Positions 47,151 to 56,183 are shown, numbered from the stretch's first letter. The stretch is DNA of 64,000 bases from Brevibacillus gelatini (GCF_003710935.1 NZ_RHHS01000033.1:1-64000), one strand, 5' to 3'. The notes: generated by a model from the sequence alone, not told the origin. Program-made: numbers and translations.

Positions 47151-48437
47151 GTGGTCTGGATTTCATTATTGATTTTTATCGTAACACTGACCTTGGTCAT
47201 CTGGCAGCCCAGAGGCTTGTCGATTGGCTATCCGGCGGTAGGCGGTGCAATTCTGGCATTGCTGACAGGCGTGGTATCGCTAGACGATGTGGCCGAGGTG
47301 ACGTTGATAGTTTGGAACGCCACATTTGCGCTGGTCGGGATTATCATCATTTCACTCATTCTCGATGAGATCGGCTTTTTTGAATGGGCTGCCTTGCACA
47401 TGGCCCGTTTGGCAAAAGGAAACGGGCGGCTGATGTTCACCTACGTCATCTTGCTCGGGACATTGGTGTCGGCTCTGTTTACCAATGACGGAACAGCGCT
47501 AATTTTGACTCCGATTGTACTCGCACAGGTGCGGGCACTCAAGCTGGAAGCGGGCATGGTCGTGGCGTTTGTCATGGCAAGCGGCTTTATCGCGGATACC
47601 AGTTCGTTGCCGTTTGTCGTAAGCAACCTCGTCAATATCGTATCTGCCGACTATTTTGACATCGGCTTTGCCGAGTACGCAATGCGGATGGTTTTGCCTA
47701 CCTTGTTTTCCGTAGCGGGGAGCCTGTTGGTCTTATTTCTTTATTATCGCAAAAGCATTCCGCGTCAGGTAGACTTGTCCCACCTGAAACAACCCGGTGA
47801 AGCGATCCGCGATGCAAGACTGTTCCGCCTGGCATGGCCCATCCTCGCTGTCCTGCTGCTCGGCTTTTTTGCCAGCGAGTCCATCCATGTTCCGGTGTCG
47901 TTCATCATTGCTGCTGCTGCTCTTATCTTCTGTCTTGCTGCCCGAAAAAGCAAGGTGATTGCCATGGGCAGAATCTTGAAGGAGGCTCCGTGGGTCGTCG
48001 TCATTTTTTCCATCGGGATGTACGTGGTGGTCTGGGGCTTGCACAATGCCAGACTCACCGATCTCGTAAAAGCGGCGCTCGATACGCTGATGGAGTACGG
48101 TCTACTCGCGACAACGCTCGGGACGGGATTGATTGCGGCTGTGTTGTCTTCGGTAATGAACAACCTGCCTACGGTGATGTTCAATGCGTTGGCGATTGGC
48201 AGTACACAGGCGGAAGGGGTCCTGCGCGAAGCGATGATCTATGGCAATGTCATCGGAAGCGATCTGGGGCCGAAAATTACGCCGATTGGCTCGCTTGCCA
48301 CGTTGCTCTGGCTGCACGTACTGGGCCGAAAAGATGTCAAAATTACGTGGGGACAATATTTCCGGACAGGGATTGTGCTGACGATACCGACCTTGTTGAT
48401 CGCTTTGCTCGGGTTGTACCTGGCGCTGGTTTGGTGA
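47151..48437 (+). CDS. arsB: Arsenite efflux membrane protein ArsB
   Basis: This 428-residue, 11-12-segment membrane protein closely follows the ArsB pattern: [64 protein letters not shown] and [20 protein letters not shown]. It pumps arsenite or antimonite out of the cell. I chose GTG 47151, ten bases after GGAGGGGA. No arsC or arsA gene is beside it. Its position after pstB2 is notable because arsenate enters through phosphate importers. Confidence 0.9.
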   Translation: MVWISLLIFIVTLTLVIWQPRGLSIGYPAVGGAILALLTGVVSLDDVAEVTLIVWNATFALVGIIIISLILDEIGFFEWAALHMARLAKGNGRLMFTYVILLGTLVSALFTNDGTALILTPIVLAQVRALKLEAGMVVAFVMASGFIADTSSLPFVVSNLVNIVSADYFDIGFAEYAMRMVLPTLFSVAGSLLVLFLYYRKSIPRQVDLSHLKQPGEAIRDARLFRLAWPILAVLLLGFFASESIHVPVSFIIAAAALIFCLAARKSKVIAMGRILKEAPWVVVIFSIGMYVVVWGLHNARLTDLVKAALDTLMEYGLLATTLGTGLIAAVLSSVMNNLPTVMFNALAIGSTQAEGVLREAMIYGNVIGSDLGPKITPIGSLATLLWLHVLGRKDVKITWGQYFRTGIVLTIPTLLIALLGLYLALVW

Positions 48438-48450
48438 AAAGAGGAGTGAC

Positions 48451-48504
48451 AAAAAAGCTTGCTGATGCTGCAACAGATGCGATCAGCAGGCTTTTTCTTT
48501 TTTT
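48451..48504 (+). terminator. Terminator of arsB
   Basis: A long stem (AAAAAAGCTTGCTGAT with ATCAGCAGGCTTTTT, one mismatch) is followed by a T-rich tail. Confidence 0.88.
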
Positions 48505-48570
48505 GTGGAATAGGACGGTAGCGGCGAGGGGAAAAATAGGCGCAACGTATGTAAAAAGGAGGATGTTTCC

Positions 48571-48963
48571 ATGTGGCAGGGCTGGCCGATAGAGCGTGTG
48601 CTCATTTTGTTTACGGGACTGGCGTTCATCCTGATTGCCGTGCAAGTCACCCTTTTTCATTCCAGGCAAAACTTTCGCCATTGGGCGATGTGGGTGCCAG
48701 TCATTGAACTGCCTGTTTTTGCGGTTACGGCTATTGTTTTATCGTTTGTGAATGCAGGGTGGCTGCGGTGGTTGTTTGCCTTGATGATGCTCGTCGGGAT
48801 GGGTGGCGGCGTGTACGGGGCCTACTTGCATACCGCCGGAGTCAAGCAGCGGGTAGGTGGCTTTTCACAATCGCAAAATTTTCTCGTCGGCCCACCTGTC
48901 ATTTTGCCTCTGCTCATTACTGCCATCGCGGCTTTAGGGCTACTGGCCCTTTTCTGGGGGTGA
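48571..48963 (+). CDS. Four-segment membrane protein, unknown (GMC oxidoreductase operon)
   Basis: I do not recognise this 130-residue protein. It has four hydrophobic segments (about residues 8-28, 38-60, 65-85, 105-128), few charges and no heme-binding CxxCH. AAGGAGG precedes the ATG. The next gene starts seven bases after its stop, so it belongs to the oxidoreductase operon, perhaps as a membrane anchor or electron-transfer site. Confidence 0.7.
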   Translation: MWQGWPIERVLILFTGLAFILIAVQVTLFHSRQNFRHWAMWVPVIELPVFAVTAIVLSFVNAGWLRWLFALMMLVGMGGGVYGAYLHTAGVKQRVGGFSQSQNFLVGPPVILPLLITAIAALGLLALFWG

Positions 48964-48969
48964 ACACAG

Positions 48970-49569
48970 ATGGCCAAGCATAGTCGTTACCCTTCCTATG
49001 ACGTCTGGGAGCAGCACCAAAACTGGGACGTCCATACGAGACAAGTGGTCGGTGCCAGAAAAATGCCGCAAATTGCCCACCGTTATTTGCAGCAGGCGGA
49101 AGCGTTGCTGCTGCAGGCAATCGTGAGCGTCCTCGTCGACGACCATCGGCTGGAGGTGCTGACCTTTGTTGTTGCCCACCTGGATGACTCGCTGGCGAGC
49201 ACGATCGGGGAGTCACAGCGCAAGGTTGGGGTTCCGCCAAAAAAAGAGCTGTACCGTCTGGGACTGGCAGGCGTGGAAGCGGAGAGCCACGCTCTGTACA
49301 AGACGGAATTTGCGGCGCTTACTGCCGAACAGCAGCAGGAGGTTCTGAGGCAAATTTCCACTGGCAACGTTACAGATGCAGAGGCATGGAGCCAGGTCGC
49401 TCCCGTTGATTTTTTCAAAAAGCTGCTGCATGACACCGTGCAGGCGTATTATTCCCATCCGATTGTTTGGTCAGATATTGGCTACGGCGGGCCTGCTTAC
49501 CCGCGCGGTTATGTGCGCGTAGAAAAAGGACTGACGGACCCATGGGAGGCGAGGGCAAATGTCGAATAA
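48970..49569 (+). CDS. Gluconate 2-dehydrogenase subunit 3 family protein
   Basis: This 199-residue protein fits the small subunit of membrane-bound gluconate dehydrogenases: LQQAEALLLQAIVSVLVDDH and FFKKLLHDTVQAYYSHPIVW, ending in GYGGPAYPRGY. I see no Tat or Sec signal, unlike many relatives. It overlaps the following flavoprotein gene by 11 bases, so the two are translated together and probably form a complex. Confidence 0.85.
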   Translation: MAKHSRYPSYDVWEQHQNWDVHTRQVVGARKMPQIAHRYLQQAEALLLQAIVSVLVDDHRLEVLTFVVAHLDDSLASTIGESQRKVGVPPKKELYRLGLAGVEAESHALYKTEFAALTAEQQQEVLRQISTGNVTDAEAWSQVAPVDFFKKLLHDTVQAYYSHPIVWSDIGYGGPAYPRGYVRVEKGLTDPWEARANVE

Positions 49570-51193
49570 AGAACAGGCACAGCGTGCAGGCGCTGGTCAG
49601 GAACGCGGCACGCAGCAGATGGCAAACAGGAAATACGCAGACGGAGCCGATGTGTGCATCGTCGGTGCAGGCGCGGCAGGAGGTGTGCTGGCGTACGAGC
49701 TGGCAAAAGCGGGCTTGCGCGTCGTCGTGCTGGAGGCAGGGCCTTTTTGGGACCCGCAGCGAGACTTTGCCAGTGACGAGCTGGAGATGCAGCGTCTGGC
49801 CTGGCAGGAGACCAGACTGGTGGCGGGAAAAGACCCTCTGCGTCTTGGCCACAACAACTCCGGCCGGGGAGTCGGCGGTGGAACGGTGCATTTTACCGGG
49901 GTATTTTTGCGCTTCCACGAGAGTGACTTCATGACCAAAACGATAGACGGTGTAGGAGAAGACTGGCCGATCACCTATCAGGATTTGGCTCCGTACTACG
50001 ACAAGATCGAGCGGGAAATTGCCGTTTCCGGCCCCAGTTACTTCCCGTGGGGCGCTTTTCACGGACCGTACCCTTACCCGGTCCGCGAGCCGATCAGCGC
50101 AAATGCCCAGTTGTTCCGGGAAGGCTGCGAAAAGCTGGGAATCGAGAGCGTAGTTGCTCCGCTGGCGATTTTGTCCGCTCCGTTCGATGGACGGCCGCCC
50201 TGTATCAACCGTGGCTTTTGCAACCAGGGATGCATGCCCAATGCCAAGTACAGCGGCCTGATTCACCATATCCCGAAGGCCATCGCGGAAGGGGCCGAGG
50301 TGCTGTCAGACTGTATGGTCACGGAAATTCTCATGGCGGGCGACCGGGTAAGCGGCGTCTTGTTCTCGCACAATGGGCTCATGCATCGGCAAATGGCGCG
50401 GGTCGTCATCCTTGCCGGCTTTGTCGTGGAGACACCTCGGCTGCTCCTGAATTCCGCGACTTCGCGGTTTCCCGATGGGCTGGCCAACTCCAGCGGCTGG
50501 GTAGGCAAGGCGATCATGCCGCATTCCAGCCATGACGTCTACGGCCGCTTCCCGGAAGAAGTGCGCCTGTACAAAGGGACGCCTGTGCTTGCCCTGACCC
50601 AGCATTTTTATGAGACAGACCGGGAACGCGGCTTTGCCAGAGGGTACACCTTGAGCGCACACGGGTCAAGACCTGTTTCCATGGCGGGGGCCATCGCAAC
50701 AGAGCGGGAAGACCAGACCTTTTTATGGGGAAAACAACTGCGGGAAACGATGCTCGACTACAACATGTACGCGCGAATCACGCTCGTCGGAGAGGTGCTT
50801 CCTCACCCGGACAATGCTGTGACGCTCAGCGAGGAAAAAGACGAGTACGGAATGCCGGTGGCCAAGGTCACTTTCAGTTATCAGGAAAACGATCGCAAGC
50901 TCTACCAGCATGCCATCGGGCAAATGAAGCGGATTATGGAAGCCATGGGCGGCAAGCCGGAGCACGTCGTTTCCGATACCGCGCATTTGATGGGCGGCTG
51001 CCGAATGGGCAACGACCCCGGACAATCGGTTGTGAATGAATTCGGGCAGTCGCACGACATCCCCAATCTTTTCATCGCGGGCGCTTCCACGTTCGTGACA
51101 TCGAGCGGCAGCAACCCGACCAATACCGTGATGGCCCTGGCCGCGCGCACCGCGGACAAGCTGATCGAAGCGATGCGGCAACGTGAAGTTTAA
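49559..51193 (+). CDS. GMC-family flavoprotein oxidoreductase (gluconate-dehydrogenase-like)
   Basis: This 544-residue FAD enzyme has the Rossmann motif VGAGAAGGVLAYELAKAG (about residues 35-52), GRGVGGGTVHFTG for FAD binding, a cysteine-containing loop (CINRGFCNQGC), and the GMC C-terminal part (AHLMGGCRMG, then SNPTNTVMALAAR). It should oxidise a sugar, sugar acid or other alcohol. The cytochrome c subunit usual in such complexes is missing nearby. The start has GGGAGGCGAGGG upstream. Confidence 0.88.
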   Translation: MSNKEQAQRAGAGQERGTQQMANRKYADGADVCIVGAGAAGGVLAYELAKAGLRVVVLEAGPFWDPQRDFASDELEMQRLAWQETRLVAGKDPLRLGHNNSGRGVGGGTVHFTGVFLRFHESDFMTKTIDGVGEDWPITYQDLAPYYDKIEREIAVSGPSYFPWGAFHGPYPYPVREPISANAQLFREGCEKLGIESVVAPLAILSAPFDGRPPCINRGFCNQGCMPNAKYSGLIHHIPKAIAEGAEVLSDCMVTEILMAGDRVSGVLFSHNGLMHRQMARVVILAGFVVETPRLLLNSATSRFPDGLANSSGWVGKAIMPHSSHDVYGRFPEEVRLYKGTPVLALTQHFYETDRERGFARGYTLSAHGSRPVSMAGAIATEREDQTFLWGKQLRETMLDYNMYARITLVGEVLPHPDNAVTLSEEKDEYGMPVAKVTFSYQENDRKLYQHAIGQMKRIMEAMGGKPEHVVSDTAHLMGGCRMGNDPGQSVVNEFGQSHDIPNLFIAGASTFVTSSGSNPTNTVMALAARTADKLIEAMRQREV

Positions 51194-51288
51194 GAAGTGT
51201 TCAAGGAACTTTTACGTTCATATCTTCCCCATCATATAAGCCGTATAGTATACTGGGAAACAGATATGCAAGGCAAAGGTGGGTTCGT

Positions 51289-51624
51289 ATGGAAGCGGAT
51301 TTGATGCAGGTATTGTTTTTGTCCGAGGTTTACAAACTGCTTGGTGATAAGACGCGCTTGACGATCATGGCTCTACTGCAAGTGCAATCATTATGTGTCC
51401 GTGATCTCGTGGAGATTCTGCAAACTTCCCAACCCTCAGTTTCCCAGCACCTGGCTAAGCTAAAGACACATGGTTTGGTCAAAGAACGGCGCAAGGGACC
51501 ATGGGTTTTTTACTCCGTCAATACAGAATGCCCTCCTGCAGTCAAGCAAATCTTGTCACACTTGCCGGATATGTCGTCGATTGTCAAACAAAAAGCAGCC
51601 GAAAGCACACCTACCTTCGGCTGA
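51289..51624 (+). CDS. ArsR-family regulator with altered metal-binding motif
   Basis: This 111-residue winged-helix protein has the ArsR core LGDKTRLTIMALLQ and recognition helix QPSVSQHLAKLK. The usual arsenic-binding box CVCDL appears as CVRDL (Cys36, Arg38), so one ligand is gone. A second cysteine lies near the C-terminal helix (TECPPAV). It may sense a different signal. AAAGGTGGG precedes ATG 51289, with GTATAGTATACT upstream. Confidence 0.85.
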   Translation: MEADLMQVLFLSEVYKLLGDKTRLTIMALLQVQSLCVRDLVEILQTSQPSVSQHLAKLKTHGLVKERRKGPWVFYSVNTECPPAVKQILSHLPDMSSIVKQKAAESTPTFG

Positions 51625-51632
51625 TCGGGCTT

Positions 51633-51669
51633 AAAAAGCGTTGGATTAATGAAGATCCAACGCTTTTTT
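51633..51669. terminator. Bidirectional terminator
   Basis: AAAAAGCGTTGGAT and ATCCAACGCTTTTT form a 14-bp stem with an eight-base loop. It serves the convergent ArsR and glutaredoxin-like genes and covers the last codons of the latter. Confidence 0.9.
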
Positions 51670-51897
51670 TAGTTCTTCCTTGTCGAAGCCGTGAATGACG
51701 ATCTGTTCCCCGTCTTCCTTTTGAATCAAAGTAACAGGTGTCATGCTGGCACCAAGGTTGATTGCTTCCTGAAAATACGCATCGTTTTTGCGAATATCTC
51801 TGTCTTCAAAAGCGACGTTTTGGGATGCCAGCCACATTTTTTCTTCCTGGCAAGGGCCGCACGTAGCTTGCGTATAGACAATAACAGTTCGAGCCAT
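51646..51897 (-). CDS. Glutaredoxin-like (NrdH-type) thiol oxidoreductase
   Basis: This 83-residue thioredoxin-fold protein has the active site TCGPC (Cys13, Cys16) and the cis-proline motif SMTPV. It is cytosolic and likely reduces disulfides. I chose ATG 51897, seven bases after GAGAGGAG; the longer open frame to 51966 lacks a site. From 51898 to 52197 I see no gene beyond the SLH gene's upstream region. Confidence 0.88.
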   Translation of the reverse strand: MARTVIVYTQATCGPCQEEKMWLASQNVAFEDRDIRKNDAYFQEAINLGASMTPVTLIQKEDGEQIVIHGFDKEELKKALDLH

Positions 51898-52197
51898 ACA
51901 GATGCTCCTCTCAAAAGTAGTCGAACAACATAATTCGCGGTTGTTGGCGAATTTCCTGCGCAGCAAAGCAGTTATAGGATACCCCCTTCATACATGGAAA
52001 TGTTCGATGAAATAAAGTCCAGGACTGGCTGATCTAAAACTTGAAAACCGTTTGTCGTCGAGGGCATCAGCTTGAATAGACGGTAATTAACAATATATGT
52101 ATACTGAGAAAAATAATGCGTAATCAGTTTGGCTTGAAAAACAAAGCAATGCACAATCTTATAAGCGAAATTTTCTGCTACAAGGAGGTCACAAAAT

Positions 52198-53035
52198 ATG
52201 AGGAAATCTTTGCTTTTTCTTTCGCTCATCATTTCATTATTATTTACTCATCCTGTTCTTGCTTCGCCACATTTCAAAGATGTAGATCATGTGAAACACG
52301 CCTATGCTATACCTTCCATCAACTTCATGGTCGAAAAGGGAGTCCTCAGCGGATACGGTGACGGTACTTTCCAACCAGACCGGTACGTGGATAAGGCGGA
52401 GTTTACAGTTATGATCTACAACCTCTTTGACAAACTTCGTCGTTCATCAAGTCCATGTTTAGATCCAAACAATGATTTTATATACGCTGATGTTCCTACG
52501 TGGCATTGGGCGTACAAACAAATTTCGGAAGTATATGGGAGGGGCGGAAGTGGAATTTTTCAATTTTATGAATATAATCCGGATAATCTGCGACTGTATT
52601 TTCGCCCAGATAGCCAGATAACTCGATGGAATGCATTAAATATGATGGGATATGTTCTAAAGGGAACGAGCAGTTTCGAGGGTACTGAAAGTCAGGTCTT
52701 GGAAACTGTAAAAAATCTCAAACTCAAGGACATAAAACTCGTAGAAATTGAACGCGATGATCCAAATACATGGCCTAGTGACTTCCTTGACGGATACGAC
52801 AATTTATTACAATGATCCCTCAGATTTTCCTGCGTTAAGCTGTGGCGCCTATGGTCAGCAATACGACAGCATAGCACATATAGCTTACCTGGTAGGAAAT
52901 AAAATAATGGGTACCTGGAACGGGGAATTGGAAGTCAATGACAAGGTTACCCGTGCCCAGGCAACAGTGATGCTGCACAGATTGTATAATCAGTTAAAGG
53001 CCGATGGGTACCTGGACATGGTCTCCAGCAAGTAG
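52198..53035 (+). pseudogene. SLH-domain surface protein, frameshifted
   Basis: A signal peptide (ends about LASPH) is followed by SLH 1 (HFKDVDHVKHAY to VMIYNLF) and SLH 2 (YADVPTWHWAYKQI to MMGYVL). The first frame stops at 52815. SLH 3 (YDSIAHIAYLV to TVMLHRLYNQL) is encoded in the +1 frame, 52748-53035. Together they would make one protein of about 278 residues with three SLH domains that bind wall pyruvylated polymer. The shift lies near 52775-52800, with no long homopolymer there. The start has AAGGAGGTC. Confidence 0.8.
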
Positions 53036-53135
53036 ATATTGACAGGTTCGATAACCGCCCTTTGTTTTAGCAAATGGCGGTTTTTTGCTTTTTTGCATAG
53101 CCATCATGTAATGCTTTGTCTGGAAAAATCAGGGC

Positions 53136-53165
53136 GAATAGCAGAGCCGGTATCGGTACAAATTA
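53136..53165 (+). promoter_or_regulatory. Possible forespore (SigG-type) promoter of the SASP gene
   Basis: GAATA (53136-53140) and CAAATTA (53159-53165) are 18 bases apart and match the SigF/SigG elements GNATA and CATANTA at most positions. Confidence 0.35.
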
Positions 53166-53197
53166 TATTCAGTGACGTCGAGGAGGTGAATGGAACG

Positions 53198-53365
53198 ATG
53201 CCTAAACAAAACAAGCAAAACGCTATGAACAAAACAAACCAAGCAGCTCAGGCGCAAAACACTGCGACTGAATTCGCAAGCGAAACAAACGTAGCGGAAG
53301 TTCGTCGCCAAAACCAGCAATCCGCTCAAAAATCCGCCCAACAAGCAGGTCAAGCTACTGAGTAG
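53198..53365 (+). CDS. sspE: Gamma-type small acid-soluble spore protein
   Basis: This 55-residue Gln/Asn/Ala/Lys-rich protein has the gamma-SASP pattern TATEFASETNVAEVRRQNQQS with the germination-protease site at the TEFASET run. It stores amino acids in the spore and is degraded at germination. I chose ATG 53198 with AGGAGGTGA nine bases upstream; the long open frame before it is not real. Only one repeat unit is present, against two in B. subtilis SspE. Confidence 0.9.
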   Translation: MPKQNKQNAMNKTNQAAQAQNTATEFASETNVAEVRRQNQQSAQKSAQQAGQATE

Positions 53366-53387
53366 TAGCTGGTAGCTATGGACAACG

Positions 53388-53412
53388 CCCCCGCCAAATG
53401 CGGGGGTTTTTT
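53388..53412 (+). terminator. Terminator of the SASP gene
   Basis: CCCCCGC and GCGGGGG form a seven-bp stem with a five-base loop, followed by six T. Confidence 0.92.
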
Positions 53413-53495
53413 GGCTTTTCCATTTGCGCTTGCAAAAGGGCAGAGGAGGATGGTACTGTGACAGCAGAATCTACAAGCGGGGAGGGCTGAGGCCC

Positions 53496-53882
53496 ATGAT
53501 TATTGGCATAGGCGTGGACATCGTCGAGATTGAGCGGATCGCCGTCCTGATGAAGCGACAGGAAAAGGCGATTAGCCGCTTTCTGACCGAAGCAGAACAG
53601 AAGCAGCTGGTTGGAAAAACAGAATCGAGACAAGCGGAAATAGTCGCAGGCAGGTTCGCGGCAAAGGAAGCTGGAGCGAAAGCGCTCGGGACAGGCATCG
53701 GTCATGCACTAAGCTTTTTGGATATGGAAATTACCCCGAGTGAGACGGGAAAACCGATGATGCGAGTAAATGGCGACGTGTTGACCAAGCTCGGTTTGGA
53801 CCCGCAACGCGTTCGTGTACACGTGAGCATTTCCCACAGCCAGACACATGCCATGGCACAGGTAGTTGTGGAAGAATTGTAA
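53496..53882 (+). CDS. acpS: Holo-[acyl-carrier-protein] synthase
   Basis: AcpS moves 4'-phosphopantetheine from CoA to the acyl carrier protein for fatty-acid synthesis. [13 protein letters not shown] (Asp8) and [16 protein letters not shown] hold the magnesium ligands. Length is 128 residues. I chose ATG 53496 after GGGGAGG. It starts the conserved acpS-ydcC-alr block. The 240 bases after it hold no gene I trust. Confidence 0.93.
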   Translation: MIIGIGVDIVEIERIAVLMKRQEKAISRFLTEAEQKQLVGKTESRQAEIVAGRFAAKEAGAKALGTGIGHALSFLDMEITPSETGKPMMRVNGDVLTKLGLDPQRVRVHVSISHSQTHAMAQVVVEEL

Positions 53883-54122
53883 ACTTGTCTGCATATTGGG
53901 ACGAGGATGGACATACATTTATATCGCGTAGATCAGGAGGGACTACCTGCTCTTACAGGAAGGGTAAGTCTTCAGCCGATCAAGCGATTCGCGTCCTTTT
54001 GTACCCAGTACAGCCTTTTGACACGATGAGCGAGACCAGAGGCGAAAGACTGACAGATTTCCCAGGAAATAGACAGGGGTGCCCTTCTTTGTCGAAAAAG
54101 TTGACAAGGAGGAGTTCATGGA

Positions 54123-55160
54123 ATGAAGAGGGCAGCTTTACCACTGGTGTTATTGTTGGTCTTTACGTTGCTGCTCGGCGGTTGCTTCGGTCAGAAAACA
54201 CCGGAAGATGTGGTGAGTGATCTGAACGGGACGCTGGGAAAAATGAGCGGGTACAAGTCTCAGGCAGTATTGACCATGCACACAGGCTCTACTCCTATGG
54301 AGTACGACGTTCAGGTCTGGTATGAAAAGCCTGCCAACTATCGGGTAGCTCTCACTTCCAAGCAGCGCGGGATCACGCAGATCATTTTGCGCAACAACGA
54401 GGGAGTCTTTGTACTGACTCCGCATCTGAACAAGAGCTTCCGCTTCCAGAGCGGTTGGCCGGAAAACAACGGCCCGCTGTATTTGTACGAGACGCTGGCG
54501 AAGAGCATCATCGACGATACGGAACGCCAGATGAAGGTGGAGGAAAAGCAGTACGTATTTGAGGTGAAAGCCAATTACACCGGCAATCGCTCTCTGACCA
54601 AGCAAAAAATTTGGCTGACAGAAGACTTCAAGCCTACGCATGCGGAGATCATGGATTCGAGTATGAAGCCGCTGGTGAAAATCGATTTCACCGAATTTTC
54701 GTTCAACCCGACGTTTGACAAGGATGCCTTTGACAAGGATCGCAACATGGCGACCAGCTCATTGACGGCGATTCCGACCATGGCAGGGGTGAATGGACAG
54801 GTTGCCCAGCAGCCGAGCAGCCAGTTTGGCGTCATCGTCCCAACGTATGTGCCGGAAGGAGTCAAACAGGGCGATATTGAGCCGGTCACACGTGACGGTG
54901 TGAGAACGGTCATCCTCAATTACAAGGGAGCTTACAACTACAAGCTGATCGAAGCCCGTCCGACAGAAGCATCCGTTTCGTATGAACAAGGCATGCCTGT
55001 CAACCTCGGCTTCACGGTTGGGGTACTGGCGCAAACGGGTGAAAACACACGACTTCTGACGTGGGAGCTGGACGGAGTAGAATTTACAATCGCCGGCGAT
55101 TTGCCGGAAGAAGAGATGGTGAAAGTTGCCCAGTCGACATACGGTATCGGCGGGAAATAA
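54123..55160 (+). CDS. ydcC: YdcC-like lipoprotein (LolA-type fold)
   Basis: This 345-residue lipoprotein has lipobox LLGGC (Cys21), and a LolA-like beta-rich middle (YDVQVWYEKPANYRVAL, then TKQKIWLTEDFKPTHAEI). The C-terminal domain resembles DUF4367. In Bacillus the gene between acpS and alr is the sporulation-linked ydcC; synteny and layout agree. AAGGAGGAG precedes ATG 54123. Confidence 0.82.
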   Translation: MKRAALPLVLLLVFTLLLGGCFGQKTPEDVVSDLNGTLGKMSGYKSQAVLTMHTGSTPMEYDVQVWYEKPANYRVALTSKQRGITQIILRNNEGVFVLTPHLNKSFRFQSGWPENNGPLYLYETLAKSIIDDTERQMKVEEKQYVFEVKANYTGNRSLTKQKIWLTEDFKPTHAEIMDSSMKPLVKIDFTEFSFNPTFDKDAFDKDRNMATSSLTAIPTMAGVNGQVAQQPSSQFGVIVPTYVPEGVKQGDIEPVTRDGVRTVILNYKGAYNYKLIEARPTEASVSYEQGMPVNLGFTVGVLAQTGENTRLLTWELDGVEFTIAGDLPEEEMVKVAQSTYGIGGK

Positions 55161-55173
55161 AGAAAATACGGGA

Positions 55174-55206
55174 GAGGGGACGGGTCGTGACCGTCCTCTA
55201 TTTTTG
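55174..55206 (+). terminator. Terminator of ydcC
   Basis: GAGGGGACGG and CCGTCCTC pair with a two-base bulge, then TATTTTT. Confidence 0.7.
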
Positions 55207-55293
55207 TGCCTGGGGGAAGCTTTTTGGCTCTTACCAATACTCCTAGACTTTCCCGCAAGTTTTCCATTTTTCTCAAACAATAATCTAAAAAAG

Positions 55294-55321
55294 CCCTTGT
55301 ACACTTGGAGCTGTACCAGGG
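55294..55321 (+). promoter_or_regulatory. Inverted repeat upstream of the two-repeat secreted protein
   Basis: CCCTTGTAC and GTACCAGGG (one mismatch) are ten bases apart, 44 bases before the ATG. It could be an operator or a leader hairpin. Confidence 0.3.
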
Positions 55322-55364
55322 AGATGCGGTACATAACCACTGAAAATGAAAGGATGGAGCAAAT

Positions 55365-56183
55365 ATGTTTAGCAAAGCAAAACTGGGTATGCTTTTGGGC
55401 ACGATGGCAGCGGTTTTGAGTATCGGAAGCTTGGGAAGCGCCTTGGCAGCAGATACAGCGCAAACAGAGGCGCAAGCACAGAAAGCGAACAAACCGGCAG
55501 AGGTGAAGTTCGCCTTCAACAAGCAGGGGCACCCTGGCGGATTTGCGAAAGGAATCTTCTTCAAAGAAAACAATGAGCTTTTGTCCTTGCTCAAGCTGGA
55601 TGCCGCCAAGCTGCAGGAAGAGCTGAAAGCAGGCAAGACCTTGGCAGCCGTAGCAGAAGCGCAAGGCGTATCCGTGGATGATGTGGTAGCCTTGCTGGTA
55701 AAAGAGCAGGAAGCCAAATTGAAAGAAGCAGTGGAAGCAGGCAAGCTGACACAGGAGCAAGCCGATAAAATGAACGAAAACGCCGCAGAGCGCGTAAAAC
55801 AAATGGTGCAAAACACGCATCCGGGCAAAGGACCAGGCAGAGGCTTCGGATTCGGCTTCGACAAAAACGAAGCACTGCTGTCCTTGCTGAAACTCGACGC
55901 CGCCAAGCTGCAAGAAGAACTGAAAGCAGGCAAGACCTTGGCAGCCGTAGCAGAAGCACAAGGCGTATCCGTGGATGATGTGGTAGCGCTGCTGGTAAAA
56001 GAGCAGGAAGCCAAATTGAAAGAAGCAGTAGAAGCAGGCAAGCTGACGCAGGAGCAAGCGGACAAGCGCAGCGAGGAACTGGCTTCCCGGGTGCAAAAAA
56101 TGGTAGAAGGCAGCTTTGCGAAATTCGCCATCATGAAACACAACCTGAAAAAAGAAGAGCAAGGTACAGCGAACGAGCAATAA
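55365..56183 (+). CDS. Secreted protein with two identical 64-residue repeats
   Basis: I do not recognise this 272-residue protein. A signal peptide ends near ALAAD (residue 29). Residues 72-135 and 171-234 are identical: each runs from LLSLLKLDAAKLQEELKAG to AGKLTQEQADK. The unit looks like two helical hairpins (LAAVAEAQGVSVDDVVALLV and KEAVEAGKLTQEQAD), as in DUF2680-type secreted proteins. Gly/Phe-rich linkers (GRGFGFGFDKNE) separate them. It interrupts the usual ydcC-alr order. Confidence 0.75.
   Translation: MFSKAKLGMLLGTMAAVLSIGSLGSALAADTAQTEAQAQKANKPAEVKFAFNKQGHPGGFAKGIFFKENNELLSLLKLDAAKLQEELKAGKTLAAVAEAQGVSVDDVVALLVKEQEAKLKEAVEAGKLTQEQADKMNENAAERVKQMVQNTHPGKGPGRGFGFGFDKNEALLSLLKLDAAKLQEELKAGKTLAAVAEAQGVSVDDVVALLVKEQEAKLKEAVEAGKLTQEQADKRSEELASRVQKMVEGSFAKFAIMKHNLKKEEQGTANEQ
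55578..56066 (+). repeat. Direct repeat of 192 bases, two copies 297 bases apart
   Basis: Copies at 55578-55769 and 55875-56066 code identical residues, but 16 of 64 codons differ, all silently. Confidence 0.9.

Noticed and set aside
51972-52232. An 86-codon minus-strand frame before the SLH gene
   Set aside because: It covers the SLH ribosome site and start, and has no ribosome site or known content of its own.
53885-54220. A 111-codon plus-strand frame between acpS and ydcC
   Set aside because: It overlaps the ydcC start, lacks a good ribosome site, and its sequence shows no domain-like pattern.
55578-56066. Repeats as a CRISPR array or mobile element
   Set aside because: Only two units, each coding, with silent differences and in-frame spacing. 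No short palindromic repeats or spacers.
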